The notes below the pieces were generated by a model. The model had not been told where the DNA came from. It ran no database searches and saw nothing but the letters and a program-made list of their open reading frames with translations. The position numbers and the translations under genes were made by a program. Shown here piece after piece: positions 1 to 7,434 of a stretch of 59,103 nucleotides of DNA (its first letter is position 1; every line of letters begins with the position of its first letter). Where the stretch lies: contig DAXK01000015.1 in assembly GCA_002506365.1 (NCBI GenBank), positions 1 through 59,103 on the forward strand, read 5' to 3'. The stretch is from an archaeon UBA583 (lineage in GTDB: Archaea; Nanobdellota; Nanobdellia; Woesearchaeales; UBA583).

Positions 1-874
1 TTAAAGAATTATTAATTAATTTTGAATTAGTAGTATTTTCTTTAATTAAACTAAAATCAACTGATAAATTCAAATCATAACCTCTAGCACACATATCATC
101 AGATAACTTTTTCATAAGTAACTGATACTCAGAACTCTCAACCTTTTCAATATTTAACTCATAATTATCTCCATTAAACTCATTATATGCATCAATTATA
201 TCAACTGACCTAATAACTGAAATTTCCGGATACTCTTTTGTTTTATTAAAATCTGAAAACGCAGGAACTAAAACTTTTGTAAATCTATGAGCTAAAGCTG
301 TTTCAATTTTTTTATCAACTCCTCCAACAACTCCAATAATTCCACCTGAATTTAAACTTCCAGTAATAGTTACTTCATCAGTTTTAATCTTCTCAAAATT
401 TAATGTCTTAGCTGTCAAAATCGCAATCGCTGAACTTGCCGAAGGCCCCTTTAAAACCAAAGAACTAGAATCAAACTCATAAAAAAAATCATAACTACTA
501 CAATCTAACTTAAAAATATTACAAGCAATCTTATTAGAATCTGTAACTGAAATTTGGGTATCAATCTCAACTAAAGCATTTTGATTTACATAAATATTTC
601 CGCTACCTGGTTTTACAATTAAACTTAAATCAATAACTGACCCTGAAACAATTTCACCCTCTCCATTCTCTGACACAGCAAGTAAAGATACAGTATTAGA
701 AAAAGAACTATCCTTTTCATATAAACCATAAATAACTAAACTAATTAATAATACCTTCATAATCACAACAACACTTGTATACAATAATTTATTATTAAAA
801 ATAGTTTTACTCCTAACCTTTTTACTAGAACTTTTTTTAATCTTTTTAACCTTATCAGATTTTTTCTCAATCAT
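1..874 (-). CDS. Membrane-anchored Lon-like (S16) serine protease, partial
   Basis: The gene runs off the left edge, so only about 291 N-terminal residues are visible; they read open from the ATG at 872-874. A Lys/Ser-rich cytoplasmic start is followed by a membrane segment at about residues 32-50. The protease region follows: GPSASSAIAI with the presumed catalytic Ser145, then a glycine-rich stretch ending GGVDKKIETA, where Lys188 or Lys189 is the dyad lysine. The 43-44 residue spacing fits the Ser-Lys dyad of Lon. No AAA+ domain precedes it. It therefore resembles the stand-alone archaeal S16-like family grouped in COG1750 rather than LonB. The likely role is proteolysis at the outer face of the membrane. 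Substrates cannot be inferred. The C-terminus lies outside the window. Confidence 0.85.
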   Translation of the reverse strand, partial: MIEKKSDKVKKIKKSSSKKVRSKTIFNNKLLYTSVVVIMKVLLISLVIYGLYEKDSSFSNTVSLLAVSENGEGEIVSGSVIDLSLIVKPGSGNIYVNQNALVEIDTQISVTDSNKIACNIFKLDCSSYDFFYEFDSSSLVLKGPSASSAIAILTAKTLNFEKIKTDEVTITGSLNSGGIIGVVGGVDKKIETALAHRFTKVLVPAFSDFNKTKEYPEISVIRSVDIIDAYNEFNGDNYELNIEKVESSEYQLLMKKLSDDMCARGYDLNLSVDFSLIKENTTNSKLINNSL

Positions 875-1050
875 AGATAAATTATAACATATATATTATA
901 TAAACATATTGTGTAATTATTTATAATATAATATAAATGCCTATAATCTCAAAAATTAAATAATAAACAAAATATAAAAATAATAAACATAAAACTAATA
1001 AATATAATATCTATAAAAATAAAATACTCAAAATAAATAAAATCTTAAAA

Positions 1051-1305
1051 CTATAAAGTCTCAAGAGTTTTTAAAATCTCATCCATCTCAGACTTTGGAA
1101 TCTTAGCCTTTGACTTTCCAGTTGAACCAACTGCTAAATCATTTAATTTTTTATTAACAATTGCAAGTGCAATCCACAACTGAGCTTTACTCCTATCTTT
1201 AGCTAAATTAATTGCATAATCAAACTCCTTTGTCTCAGTAATTAATTCATTTAAATTTTGTTCAACAACTAAATCTAAGTTATTTCTCCAATTTTTATCA
1301 CTCAT
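1051..1305 (-). CDS. Hypothetical protein, 84 aa
   Basis: Not recognised. The frame is open from 1362, but the internal ATG at 1303-1305 (MSDKNWRNNLDL) is the likelier start, because the upstream extension reads like translated AT-rich spacer and would overlap the promoter of the divergent gene at 1400. The product is soluble and helical, with a central segment AQLWIALAIVNKKLNDL and a Lys-rich C-terminal region (GKSKAKIPKS). There is no signal peptide or membrane segment. The divergent neighbour starts about 95 bp away. Confidence 0.6.
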   Translation of the reverse strand: MSDKNWRNNLDLVVEQNLNELITETKEFDYAINLAKDRSKAQLWIALAIVNKKLNDLAVGSTGKSKAKIPKSEMDEILKTLETL

Positions 1306-1399
1306 ATAACATTTAACTATAAATTTGTTTATAAATTTGTCTTTTCTAAGTGAGAACAACACAAAAGTTTATAAAAAACTAAACTCCTATATTACTATA

Positions 1400-1783
1400 A
1401 TGGAAAATACAAGAAAATTAACAAACTCAATTTTACTATTAGTTGTAATTTTTGGGGCAATTGGTTGGATTTTATCTGCTCAATCTCAAACAGAATCAGT
1501 TTTATCAAAAACTTCTGAATTAACACAAGAAAACACAGTTTTAACATTAGTTGGAAAACAAACAGTTAAATCTCAAAGAGCGGTAATTGTAACTGATAGA
1601 TATGTAAACACTTTAGATGAAAATGATAAAGTAATCACTATTGGAACAAATGGAGAAATGTATAATGTAAAATCTGGAACAGTTTTAGCAGATAATATGA
1701 TTATTAAAAAAACTAACGAAGAATCTTCAAATGTTAGATTACACCAATTAAGAAACTCAGCAGTTCAACATTCATTTAACTAA
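1400..1783 (+). CDS. Single-pass membrane protein of unknown function, 127 aa
   Basis: Not recognised. The frame is open from 1325; I take the ATG at 1400 (MENTRKLTNS) because the hydrophobic segment SILLLVVIFGAIGWIL then lies at residues 10-25, as expected for an N-terminal anchor. After it comes a Ser/Thr/Gln-rich linker and a small beta-rich domain (VITIGTNGEMYNVKSGTVLA), probably outside the cell. There are no cysteines. It is divergent from the 84-residue gene to its left. Confidence 0.6.
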   Translation: MENTRKLTNSILLLVVIFGAIGWILSAQSQTESVLSKTSELTQENTVLTLVGKQTVKSQRAVIVTDRYVNTLDENDKVITIGTNGEMYNVKSGTVLADNMIIKKTNEESSNVRLHQLRNSAVQHSFN

Positions 1784-1888
1784 TTAAATAATTTAATACT
1801 TATTTAATAATTTAAATTTATGAAATTTGATTTAAAATCAAATACTTTTTATTTTTATAATTTTTTAATAAAAATTAACCTTTGTAAA

Positions 1889-2587
1889 ATGTTAGAAAAA
1901 CTATTAACAACTCAAGCAATGGTAAAATATCTTCAATCTCAATTTGAAGACGAAATTATCTCCTTATCTGATTCTATATATAATCCAAAAACTGATTTTA
2001 GAATATCTAATCCTTACTCTGAAAAAAAAATAATTATTTCTTGCCAAGCAAGAAAAGGACAAAACAAAGAAACAATTAATGATTTTTCAAAAAAATTAAT
2101 TCAATCTAAAACTGCTGGAGATATACTAATTCCAATATTTTTAACTGGAAAAGCAGGAAAAAATTATACAAATGACTTTGTATTTCCATACAAACAAAAC
2201 AAAGGTGCTGTTAGAAATGCAAATCCTCATGCAAATATTCACAATTTATACGGAGTTAATCCAAAAGTAATCCTTACAACAAAACAACAACAAGGTAACT
2301 TATTTGTTCTTGTTCAAAGAGAAAAATTTGACTTTGATATCCCAAGTGGAAGTCGTGATAGTGAATTTTATCTAAAACACTTTGAAACAAAACCAATTAC
2401 CTATTTACCAAGAAAAACTCCAAATAACTTTAACCAACTTCCAGGTTCAGAACAACTGGAACTTCAAAATGATCCTTTATATCAAATAAGAGAAAGTAAA
2501 TCTGGACTTCACTTTATTAAAGATCCAAGAAGTTTTTCAGACATTAGATATGGTATTTTAGAATACTTTGTAAAACCTAACCTTTAA
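1889..2587 (+). CDS. Hypothetical soluble protein, 232 aa
   Basis: Not recognised. The frame begins at 1820, but the ATG at 1889 (MLEKLLTTQAMVKYLQ) is preferred. A TATA-like TTTTTATAA lies at 1852-1860, about 30 bp before it, which matches the leaderless pattern of the neighbours, and the upstream peptide has spacer-like Phe/Asn/Lys composition. The protein is mixed alpha/beta, lacks a signal peptide and has no obvious catalytic motif. It faces the minus-strand gene ending at 2624 with only a 36 bp gap. Confidence 0.55.
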   Translation: MLEKLLTTQAMVKYLQSQFEDEIISLSDSIYNPKTDFRISNPYSEKKIIISCQARKGQNKETINDFSKKLIQSKTAGDILIPIFLTGKAGKNYTNDFVFPYKQNKGAVRNANPHANIHNLYGVNPKVILTTKQQQGNLFVLVQREKFDFDIPSGSRDSEFYLKHFETKPITYLPRKTPNNFNQLPGSEQLELQNDPLYQIRESKSGLHFIKDPRSFSDIRYGILEYFVKPNL

Positions 2588-2623
2588 CAAATTAAATTAA
2601 TATTTTAAATAATTTAATTTTAA

Positions 2624-2998
2624 TTAATAATTTTCAGAATAAGCATAGCAAATTTTATCAATTAAATCTTTACAAAACTTGTATCCTATTTCTAATTCAG
2701 AAATATCATAACCATCTTTTTCTCCCATTCTACTTGAATTAGAACTATAAGCTTTCATCTCAGAATAAACTTCATCTAACTTTAAATTCATTGCAGAAAA
2801 TAATGTTCCTCCATCAATTTTAGAATTTAACATTTCATTAGAATTTTTTTCTAATATATCTTTAACATAATAAATCATATTAAAAACAGGATGTTCCTTA
2901 TCAAAATTATTTACTTCACTAAATATATTTAAAAATTCATTAAACTCAATTTCCTTATTTAAAACTCTAAATAAATCTTCCTTATGTGGATACTTCAT
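2624..2998 (-). CDS. Hypothetical helical protein, 124 aa
   Basis: Not recognised. It is a small acidic protein predicted to be mostly helical (DKEHPVFNMIYYVKDILEKN and ELEIGYKFCKDLIDKICYAY), with two cysteines near the C-terminus and no membrane segment. It lies 65 bp downstream of, and on the same strand as, the membrane-anchored gene at 3064-3957, so the two may be co-transcribed. Confidence 0.55.
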   Translation of the reverse strand: MKYPHKEDLFRVLNKEIEFNEFLNIFSEVNNFDKEHPVFNMIYYVKDILEKNSNEMLNSKIDGGTLFSAMNLKLDEVYSEMKAYSSNSSRMGEKDGYDISELEIGYKFCKDLIDKICYAYSENY

Positions 2999-3063
2999 AA
3001 CTTAAACCTTATTTCAAAATTTATAAATTTAATCATTAAAAATAAATATGACAAAATTAAATA

Positions 3064-3957
3064 TTAGTCTTGAACTTTAACATCTACAATATTAATATCT
3101 CTTTTATCAAATTCAGAAATTAATAGTTTAACTTTAACAAATTTATCATTAACTTTATTACAAAATATTGGTTCTTCATTTTCATCAATATCTCCTTCCT
3201 CTGGACAATAAAAATCAGAAAATGCTCTAAAACTTAATTCATTTTTTATATAATCATAACCAAAATCAAATTCATCTAAAATATCTTGTTTATAATTTAA
3301 TTTAAAAATTAAACTCACAACTAATTCATCACTAGAATTCCAAAAATAATCAATAACTCCACTATTAATTTGTTCTGAACTAAATCTGGAAATATTAAAA
3401 ATATTACTTTGAGAAATAACTTTCATTTTAGTATTTTTAACTAATCCTTTTGTAGTCCCATTTTCAAAAATTTCAGACTCATACTTATTAAATTTCACAA
3501 CAATATTCTTTTTATCTACATCAAATATTTCATATTTTAATTTTTTTCCACAACTACACATCGCATATCTATTATCAAATTTTTTCTTTAAATTATAATC
3601 AACAACTAATTCATTTCCATTAAAATCAATTTTACCACCATTTATTTTTTCAATACAATTTAAAACTTCCCCAGTCTCAACAATTAAATTAGAATTATTA
3701 TTATTACTATTTTCATTCCAAGAAATATTTTTAATTCCTTCAAAAAACTGATTTCTAACAAACTCATCACATTTCTCAACAGTTAAATTAAAATTATCAT
3801 AACTAAAATATTTAATTTCTTCATCTAAATATTCATCAATTTGATATTTATAAAAACTAACTAAACCAATTTTACTTAAAATAAAAAATACAAAACAAAA
3901 AATCAGAAAAAAACTCAAAAATACTTTCAAATAAAACTTAATAGTTTTCTTTTTCAT
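3064..3957 (-). CDS. Single-pass membrane protein with exported Cys-containing domain, 297 aa
   Basis: Not recognised. A Lys-rich start (MKKKTIKFYLK) and a strong hydrophobic stretch at about residues 11-33 give an N-terminal anchor. The rest, about 260 residues, should be outside the cell. It contains several cysteines (a CSC pair in AMCSCGKKL, and others at VEKC, VLNC, FYCPEE and FCNKV), which suggests disulfides. The pattern is common for orphan surface proteins of small archaea. No enzyme motif is visible. Confidence 0.6.
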   Translation of the reverse strand: MKKKTIKFYLKVFLSFFLIFCFVFFILSKIGLVSFYKYQIDEYLDEEIKYFSYDNFNLTVEKCDEFVRNQFFEGIKNISWNENSNNNNSNLIVETGEVLNCIEKINGGKIDFNGNELVVDYNLKKKFDNRYAMCSCGKKLKYEIFDVDKKNIVVKFNKYESEIFENGTTKGLVKNTKMKVISQSNIFNISRFSSEQINSGVIDYFWNSSDELVVSLIFKLNYKQDILDEFDFGYDYIKNELSFRAFSDFYCPEEGDIDENEEPIFCNKVNDKFVKVKLLISEFDKRDINIVDVKVQD

Positions 3958-4044
3958 ATAAAAATAAAATAATCCTCAACAATTTAAATTTTTGTTCTAG
4001 AAATAAATAATAAAATAATAACTTGTAATAAAAAAATTAAAAAA

Positions 4045-4416
4045 TTATTTTAATTTTCCAAATAATTGTGCTGATTGACCAGGTCTTGAAGTAATAACAA
4101 CTTCTCCTAAATCTGTCTTAACAATTGCTCCCTTAGTAATAACATTTCTTCTTGTAAAGTTAATGTTAGCTGGGTTTTCAGTAACTGATTCAATAGTAGC
4201 AGTCTTAACTGACTTACCATCTGCAATAATTACTTTATTAGCTGATAATAATTGAGCCTTAGTGTTTCCACCCATAACTCTCTTAACCTTAACTCTTGAA
4301 TCTGCAACAGTTGTATGAGCAGCTAAACCACCTAACTCGTGTGCCTTTTGTTTATTTCCTGCAATATATTTACTACCTGAAACCTTTCTAATTGATCTAT
4401 GTTGATTATTTGCCAT
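4045..4416 (-). CDS. rps8e: Small-subunit ribosomal protein S8e
   Basis: S8e is a component of the archaeal/eukaryotic 30S/40S subunit. The 123-residue length fits the short archaeal form. Family hallmarks are the basic N-terminus (NNQHRSIRKVSGS), the VKRVMGGNTKAQLL segment, and the C-terminal ENPANINFTRRNVITKGAIV with TSRPGQ. The start codon lies one base after the L15e stop codon, so the two are an operon transcribed leftward from the promoter upstream of L15e. Nothing is missing. Confidence 0.97.
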   Translation of the reverse strand: MANNQHRSIRKVSGSKYIAGNKQKAHELGGLAAHTTVADSRVKVKRVMGGNTKAQLLSANKVIIADGKSVKTATIESVTENPANINFTRRNVITKGAIVKTDLGEVVITSRPGQSAQLFGKLK

Positions 4417-4417
4417 T

Positions 4418-4996
4418 TTATCTTAATCTTCTCCCATTAGCTCTTAATGATGGTCTTGCCTTCTCAGAACCTTGTCCTTTCTTTTGTAAACCTCTTGAAG
4501 TCTTAGCAGCTGAAGTTAAACCTCTCATTGCTCTTCTTGTGTGTTTATTTGAAATAATCCAATTAATTGCTTTATCTGCAATAATTTGTGGGTGGTATAC
4601 ATCAACCATAATAACTTCATAGTATCCATACTTTTCATCTTGTCCAACCCAATATGAGTTTAAAACTTCTAAATTAACAAATCTCTTTTGAGCTCTCTCT
4701 TCACAAATTTGTTGATAGTTCTTTGATTGAGTAATTTTAGTTGACTTATCTCCACCATCTCTTCCAGACATAATTCTAGTATTTTTCTTACCTCCTCTAA
4801 TTACTCTAACTCTCGCTACAGTAAATCCTTGTTTAGCTCTATAACCTAAAGCTCTCGCTCTATCGATTCTTGTTGGGAATTCAACTCTTTCAATTGAATT
4901 TCCAGCTCTATAAGAAACTAACATGTCTTTGTACGCTTGACCTAAATTTACTCTAGGTTGTTCCCAAGCTTTTTTAACGTATTTTAAATATCCCAT
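4418..4996 (-). CDS. rpl15e: Large-subunit ribosomal protein L15e
   Basis: L15e is an archaeal/eukaryotic ribosomal protein that sits deep in 23S rRNA. The 192 residues are full length. Family signatures are MGYLKYVKKAWEQPR at the start, RARALGYRAKQGFTVARVRV, GGKKNTRIMSGRDGG, the NLEVLNSYWVGQDEKYGYYE segment, and a very basic C-terminus (RPSLRANGRRLR). It is the first gene of an operon with S8e. Only about 15 bases separate its ATG from a hairpin plus nine-T tract, so it must be transcribed from the promoter at about 5233-5241 through that element (see the leader entry). Confidence 0.97.
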   Translation of the reverse strand: MGYLKYVKKAWEQPRVNLGQAYKDMLVSYRAGNSIERVEFPTRIDRARALGYRAKQGFTVARVRVIRGGKKNTRIMSGRDGGDKSTKITQSKNYQQICEERAQKRFVNLEVLNSYWVGQDEKYGYYEVIMVDVYHPQIIADKAINWIISNKHTRRAMRGLTSAAKTSRGLQKKGQGSEKARPSLRANGRRLR

Positions 4997-5011
4997 TTTT
5001 TTTGGTGTAAC

Positions 5012-5212
5012 AAAAAAAAATTAGACGCCAGAAATTATGAAATAATTTCTCTTGACCTATTCTTGAATGTTATTTTAAATATCGAAAATATTGTGGTAGA
5101 AATAAAAAATTGAAATTCAATTATTTTTTACCAAATTCTTTCGAAAATGGCTAATTAACTAATAATCCGCATCCGGTCAAACGCCTTCATCGCCAACTAT
5201 TACTTTTAGCTA
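5012..5212 (-). ncRNA. Structured leader RNA of rpl15e with attenuator-like terminator
   Basis: Between a clear minus-strand TATA box (5233-5241) and the L15e ATG (4996) lies about 210 nt that is richer in G+C than its surroundings. On the minus strand, 5' to 3', I see: a segment with GGCGATGAAGG (5184-5194) enclosed by short complementary arms (TAATA/TATTA); an imperfect long hairpin at 5095-5132 with GGTA/TACC ends; and a perfect 9-bp hairpin at 5030-5050 (AGAAATTAT, loop TTC, ATAATTTCT). Nine bases after that hairpin comes a run of nine T's (5020 to 5012). No promoter fits between that T-run and the ATG. Either this is an attenuator controlling L15e-S8e, or an independent small RNA with leaky termination. 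I recognise no SRP, RNase P, tRNA or 5S features. Confidence 0.55.
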
Positions 5213-5232
5213 GAAAAAATAAATCATTTTCC

Positions 5233-5241
5233 CTTTATATA
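5233..5241 (-). promoter_or_regulatory. TATA box of the rpl15e leader transcript
   Basis: On the minus strand this reads TATATAAAG, preceded by a purine/A-containing BRE-like stretch (CTAAAC). The transcription start would lie about 25 bp downstream, near 5210. This is one of the best TATA boxes in the window and has no start codon at the leaderless distance, so the transcript must have a long 5' leader. Confidence 0.6.
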
Positions 5242-5444
5242 GTTTAGGAATTTACCATTATCAAATTAATCCTTATAATTTGATTTAAAATTAACTCAAA
5301 TTTAGATTAAACTCGACTAATTTATTTAATTAAACCTTTCCTATTTTTTCTCTCTATACTAAAGTTATTTATTTAAGTAGTAACAATTTAATTTAATAGT
5401 GAGTTTTGTGATATTTTATATAATATTTATATTACTGTATTAAA

Positions 5445-7256
5445 ATGATCAAAAAATTAAATAATATACTATCATTCTTGCTAATCACATTAGTAAGTTT
5501 TACATTTGCGAACGCAGCTGTAAACGTAATTGACGTTGCTGTGTCCGAAAGTGTATATCAAGAAATTGAGTATAATCCATTAGGGGCTCAATCAGGACTT
5601 TGGGTAGATGCTGGAGAAACACAAACAGCATATACTTTAACTGGAGAAATTATAATTTCAAATACACATTCAACTGACTCAGTTCAAAACGTTGTTGTAA
5701 ACGTAACTGATATTGGAAATATTTCAAATTTAGTATTTGGGTCAGGTTCTGCTGGATTTGTAACAGAATTTAATCAAGCATCAAACTATGCTTTATTATA
5801 TGTTGGAGATTTAGGTTCAGGACAAAATTCAACTTTTACATATACAATTAATGGAACAAACATTGAATCACCTTTAGACTTAGATGCTTCCTATAATGCA
5901 AACGTTTTAGCTGGATTTTCATTTCCAATTACTGATACTGTAACAAATAGATTAAATGCTACAGATTTTCCAACTAATTGTGTATACGACATTTCAGTTG
6001 TTCAAAATGCATTACCATTAAACAATTCAGGAAGTTTTCTAAACTTTACATTTGAAGCTCCAATTACTGGAACTGATTCAGGAAATGCTGTATTAAGTCC
6101 TGATAATAAAACTATTACTTGGGATGCTTTAGCTTCAGGTTGTTTATATTCAACTAATGCAACTGATATTTCATTTAATGTAAAATCTCCTGTAGGAGTT
6201 ATTGCAAGTGATGATTATTTTTTTTCAAATTCAACAATTTCATATAAATTAAATTCATCAATTTCAAAAGCAACTGTTTCAAGTATTGCTGCAATTACTG
6301 ATATTGAATTAGACTTTCAAAAGTATCAATCAGCTATTTTAACTGGTGATAATGCTACTTGGCAAATTACATCTGAAGCTTTCACAAACTCAGATATTAC
6401 AGTTAATTTAACTGAAGTAACTTTATGGGTTTCAACTAGAGATGGTGCTGGTGGAGGATTTACAAATCCAGCAATTAGAGATAATGATACAATTTCTGGA
6501 GCTGATTTATTAAGAACATATAATCCAAATATGTTATTAAATTCAACAACTGGCGCTTGGAATAATACTGGTTCAGAATGGTTATTTAATTATACATTTT
6601 CATCCTCTCCAATCGTTTGGATGGATTTAACAAATAATGTTTTATCAGATGGAGTTCAATTAACAGATAGAGAAATTACTTACGGTAATAATGAAATTTA
6701 TGTTAAAGAAATTTACGTAGCTACAGGTTATTGGTTAGAGATTAAAAAGAATATTACAAGAACTGGGAACTCATCCTATAATGTATTAATTACTGTATCT
6801 AATTTAGGTTCATCTCCAACTCCAACTAGTCAAGTTGTAGTTGTATATAACTTTATTCCAAATATGTTTAATTTAACATCTGGATTTGTATACTCACCAT
6901 CTCCTTGGTATAATCCAAGTGTTACAAACACAACATTAAATGATCCAACATATAATGGAACAATGTTTCAATATGGTTTATTACCTAATGGAAATATTCA
7001 CAATTCATCATTAAATGGATTTCAAGGTTCACCAGATGAAAATAGTACATTTACAATTGAATATAATTTATCAGGTATTGGAGAATTTAACTTTGATGAC
7101 TTATTCCTAACTGGAGTCGACCCATTGCAAGTTGATTCAGTTGGTGGAACTTCTGGACTTTCAGTTGAAAGTGTATACAGAGTTGTATCATCAAATACAG
7201 AATATATTTTAAGTGGTTTAGCTATTTTAATCGCAGCTTTAGTATTTTTATTTTAA
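5445..7256 (+). CDS. Secreted, membrane-anchored surface protein (paralogue A), 603 aa
   Basis: An N-terminal Sec signal peptide (residues 1-24, ending FANAAVNV) and a C-terminal membrane segment (about 584-602, ILSGLAILIAALVFLF) frame a beta-rich ectodomain with many N-x-S/T sequons, as in glycosylated S-layer or stalk proteins. It is clearly paralogous over its whole length to the 602-residue protein at 17686-19494: both have LTGDNATW, NPA-x-x-DNDTIS, SSSPIVWMDL, GYWLEIKK and GIGEF-x-FDDLF-x-TGVDPL. A TATA box (TTTATATAAT, 5415-5424) sits 25 bp before the ATG, so the mRNA is probably leaderless. A hairpin terminator follows. No enzyme motif is seen; the role is inferred to be structural or adhesive. 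Confidence 0.8.
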   Translation: MIKKLNNILSFLLITLVSFTFANAAVNVIDVAVSESVYQEIEYNPLGAQSGLWVDAGETQTAYTLTGEIIISNTHSTDSVQNVVVNVTDIGNISNLVFGSGSAGFVTEFNQASNYALLYVGDLGSGQNSTFTYTINGTNIESPLDLDASYNANVLAGFSFPITDTVTNRLNATDFPTNCVYDISVVQNALPLNNSGSFLNFTFEAPITGTDSGNAVLSPDNKTITWDALASGCLYSTNATDISFNVKSPVGVIASDDYFFSNSTISYKLNSSISKATVSSIAAITDIELDFQKYQSAILTGDNATWQITSEAFTNSDITVNLTEVTLWVSTRDGAGGGFTNPAIRDNDTISGADLLRTYNPNMLLNSTTGAWNNTGSEWLFNYTFSSSPIVWMDLTNNVLSDGVQLTDREITYGNNEIYVKEIYVATGYWLEIKKNITRTGNSSYNVLITVSNLGSSPTPTSQVVVVYNFIPNMFNLTSGFVYSPSPWYNPSVTNTTLNDPTYNGTMFQYGLLPNGNIHNSSLNGFQGSPDENSTFTIEYNLSGIGEFNFDDLFLTGVDPLQVDSVGGTSGLSVESVYRVVSSNTEYILSGLAILIAALVFLF

Positions 7257-7274
7257 AATACTTTAATTTTTTAA

Positions 7275-7293
7275 AAGTTGATTAAATCAACTT
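7275..7293 (+). terminator. Hairpin downstream of surface protein A
   Basis: A perfect 8-bp stem (AAGTTGAT / ATCAACTT) with a TAA loop lies 18 bp after the stop codon and is followed by a T-rich stretch (CTTTTATTTCT). It looks like a transcription terminator or a 3'-end stabilising hairpin for a highly expressed surface gene. Confidence 0.55.
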
Positions 7294-7434
7294 AAACTTT
7301 TATTTCTAAAATTAATATTTAGTATTTAATATTTTAATTTTTCATACCTTTATTTCTATCTTTAAAACATATTTTAACATATTTCTAACCTTAAAACAAC
7401 AATATTTTATAAATAAATATTATCAATTTAAATT

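Noticed and set aside
4392..4622. Plus-strand frame of 76 codons across the L15e/S8e junction.
   Set aside because: It is antisense to two certain ribosomal protein genes.
5161..5215. Possible tRNA, 5S rRNA, SRP RNA or RNase P RNA because of its higher G+C.
   Set aside because: No acceptor stem, T-loop consensus, SRP helix 8 motif or RNase P core sequence was found on either strand. The short 23S-like match is kept only as a speculative finding.
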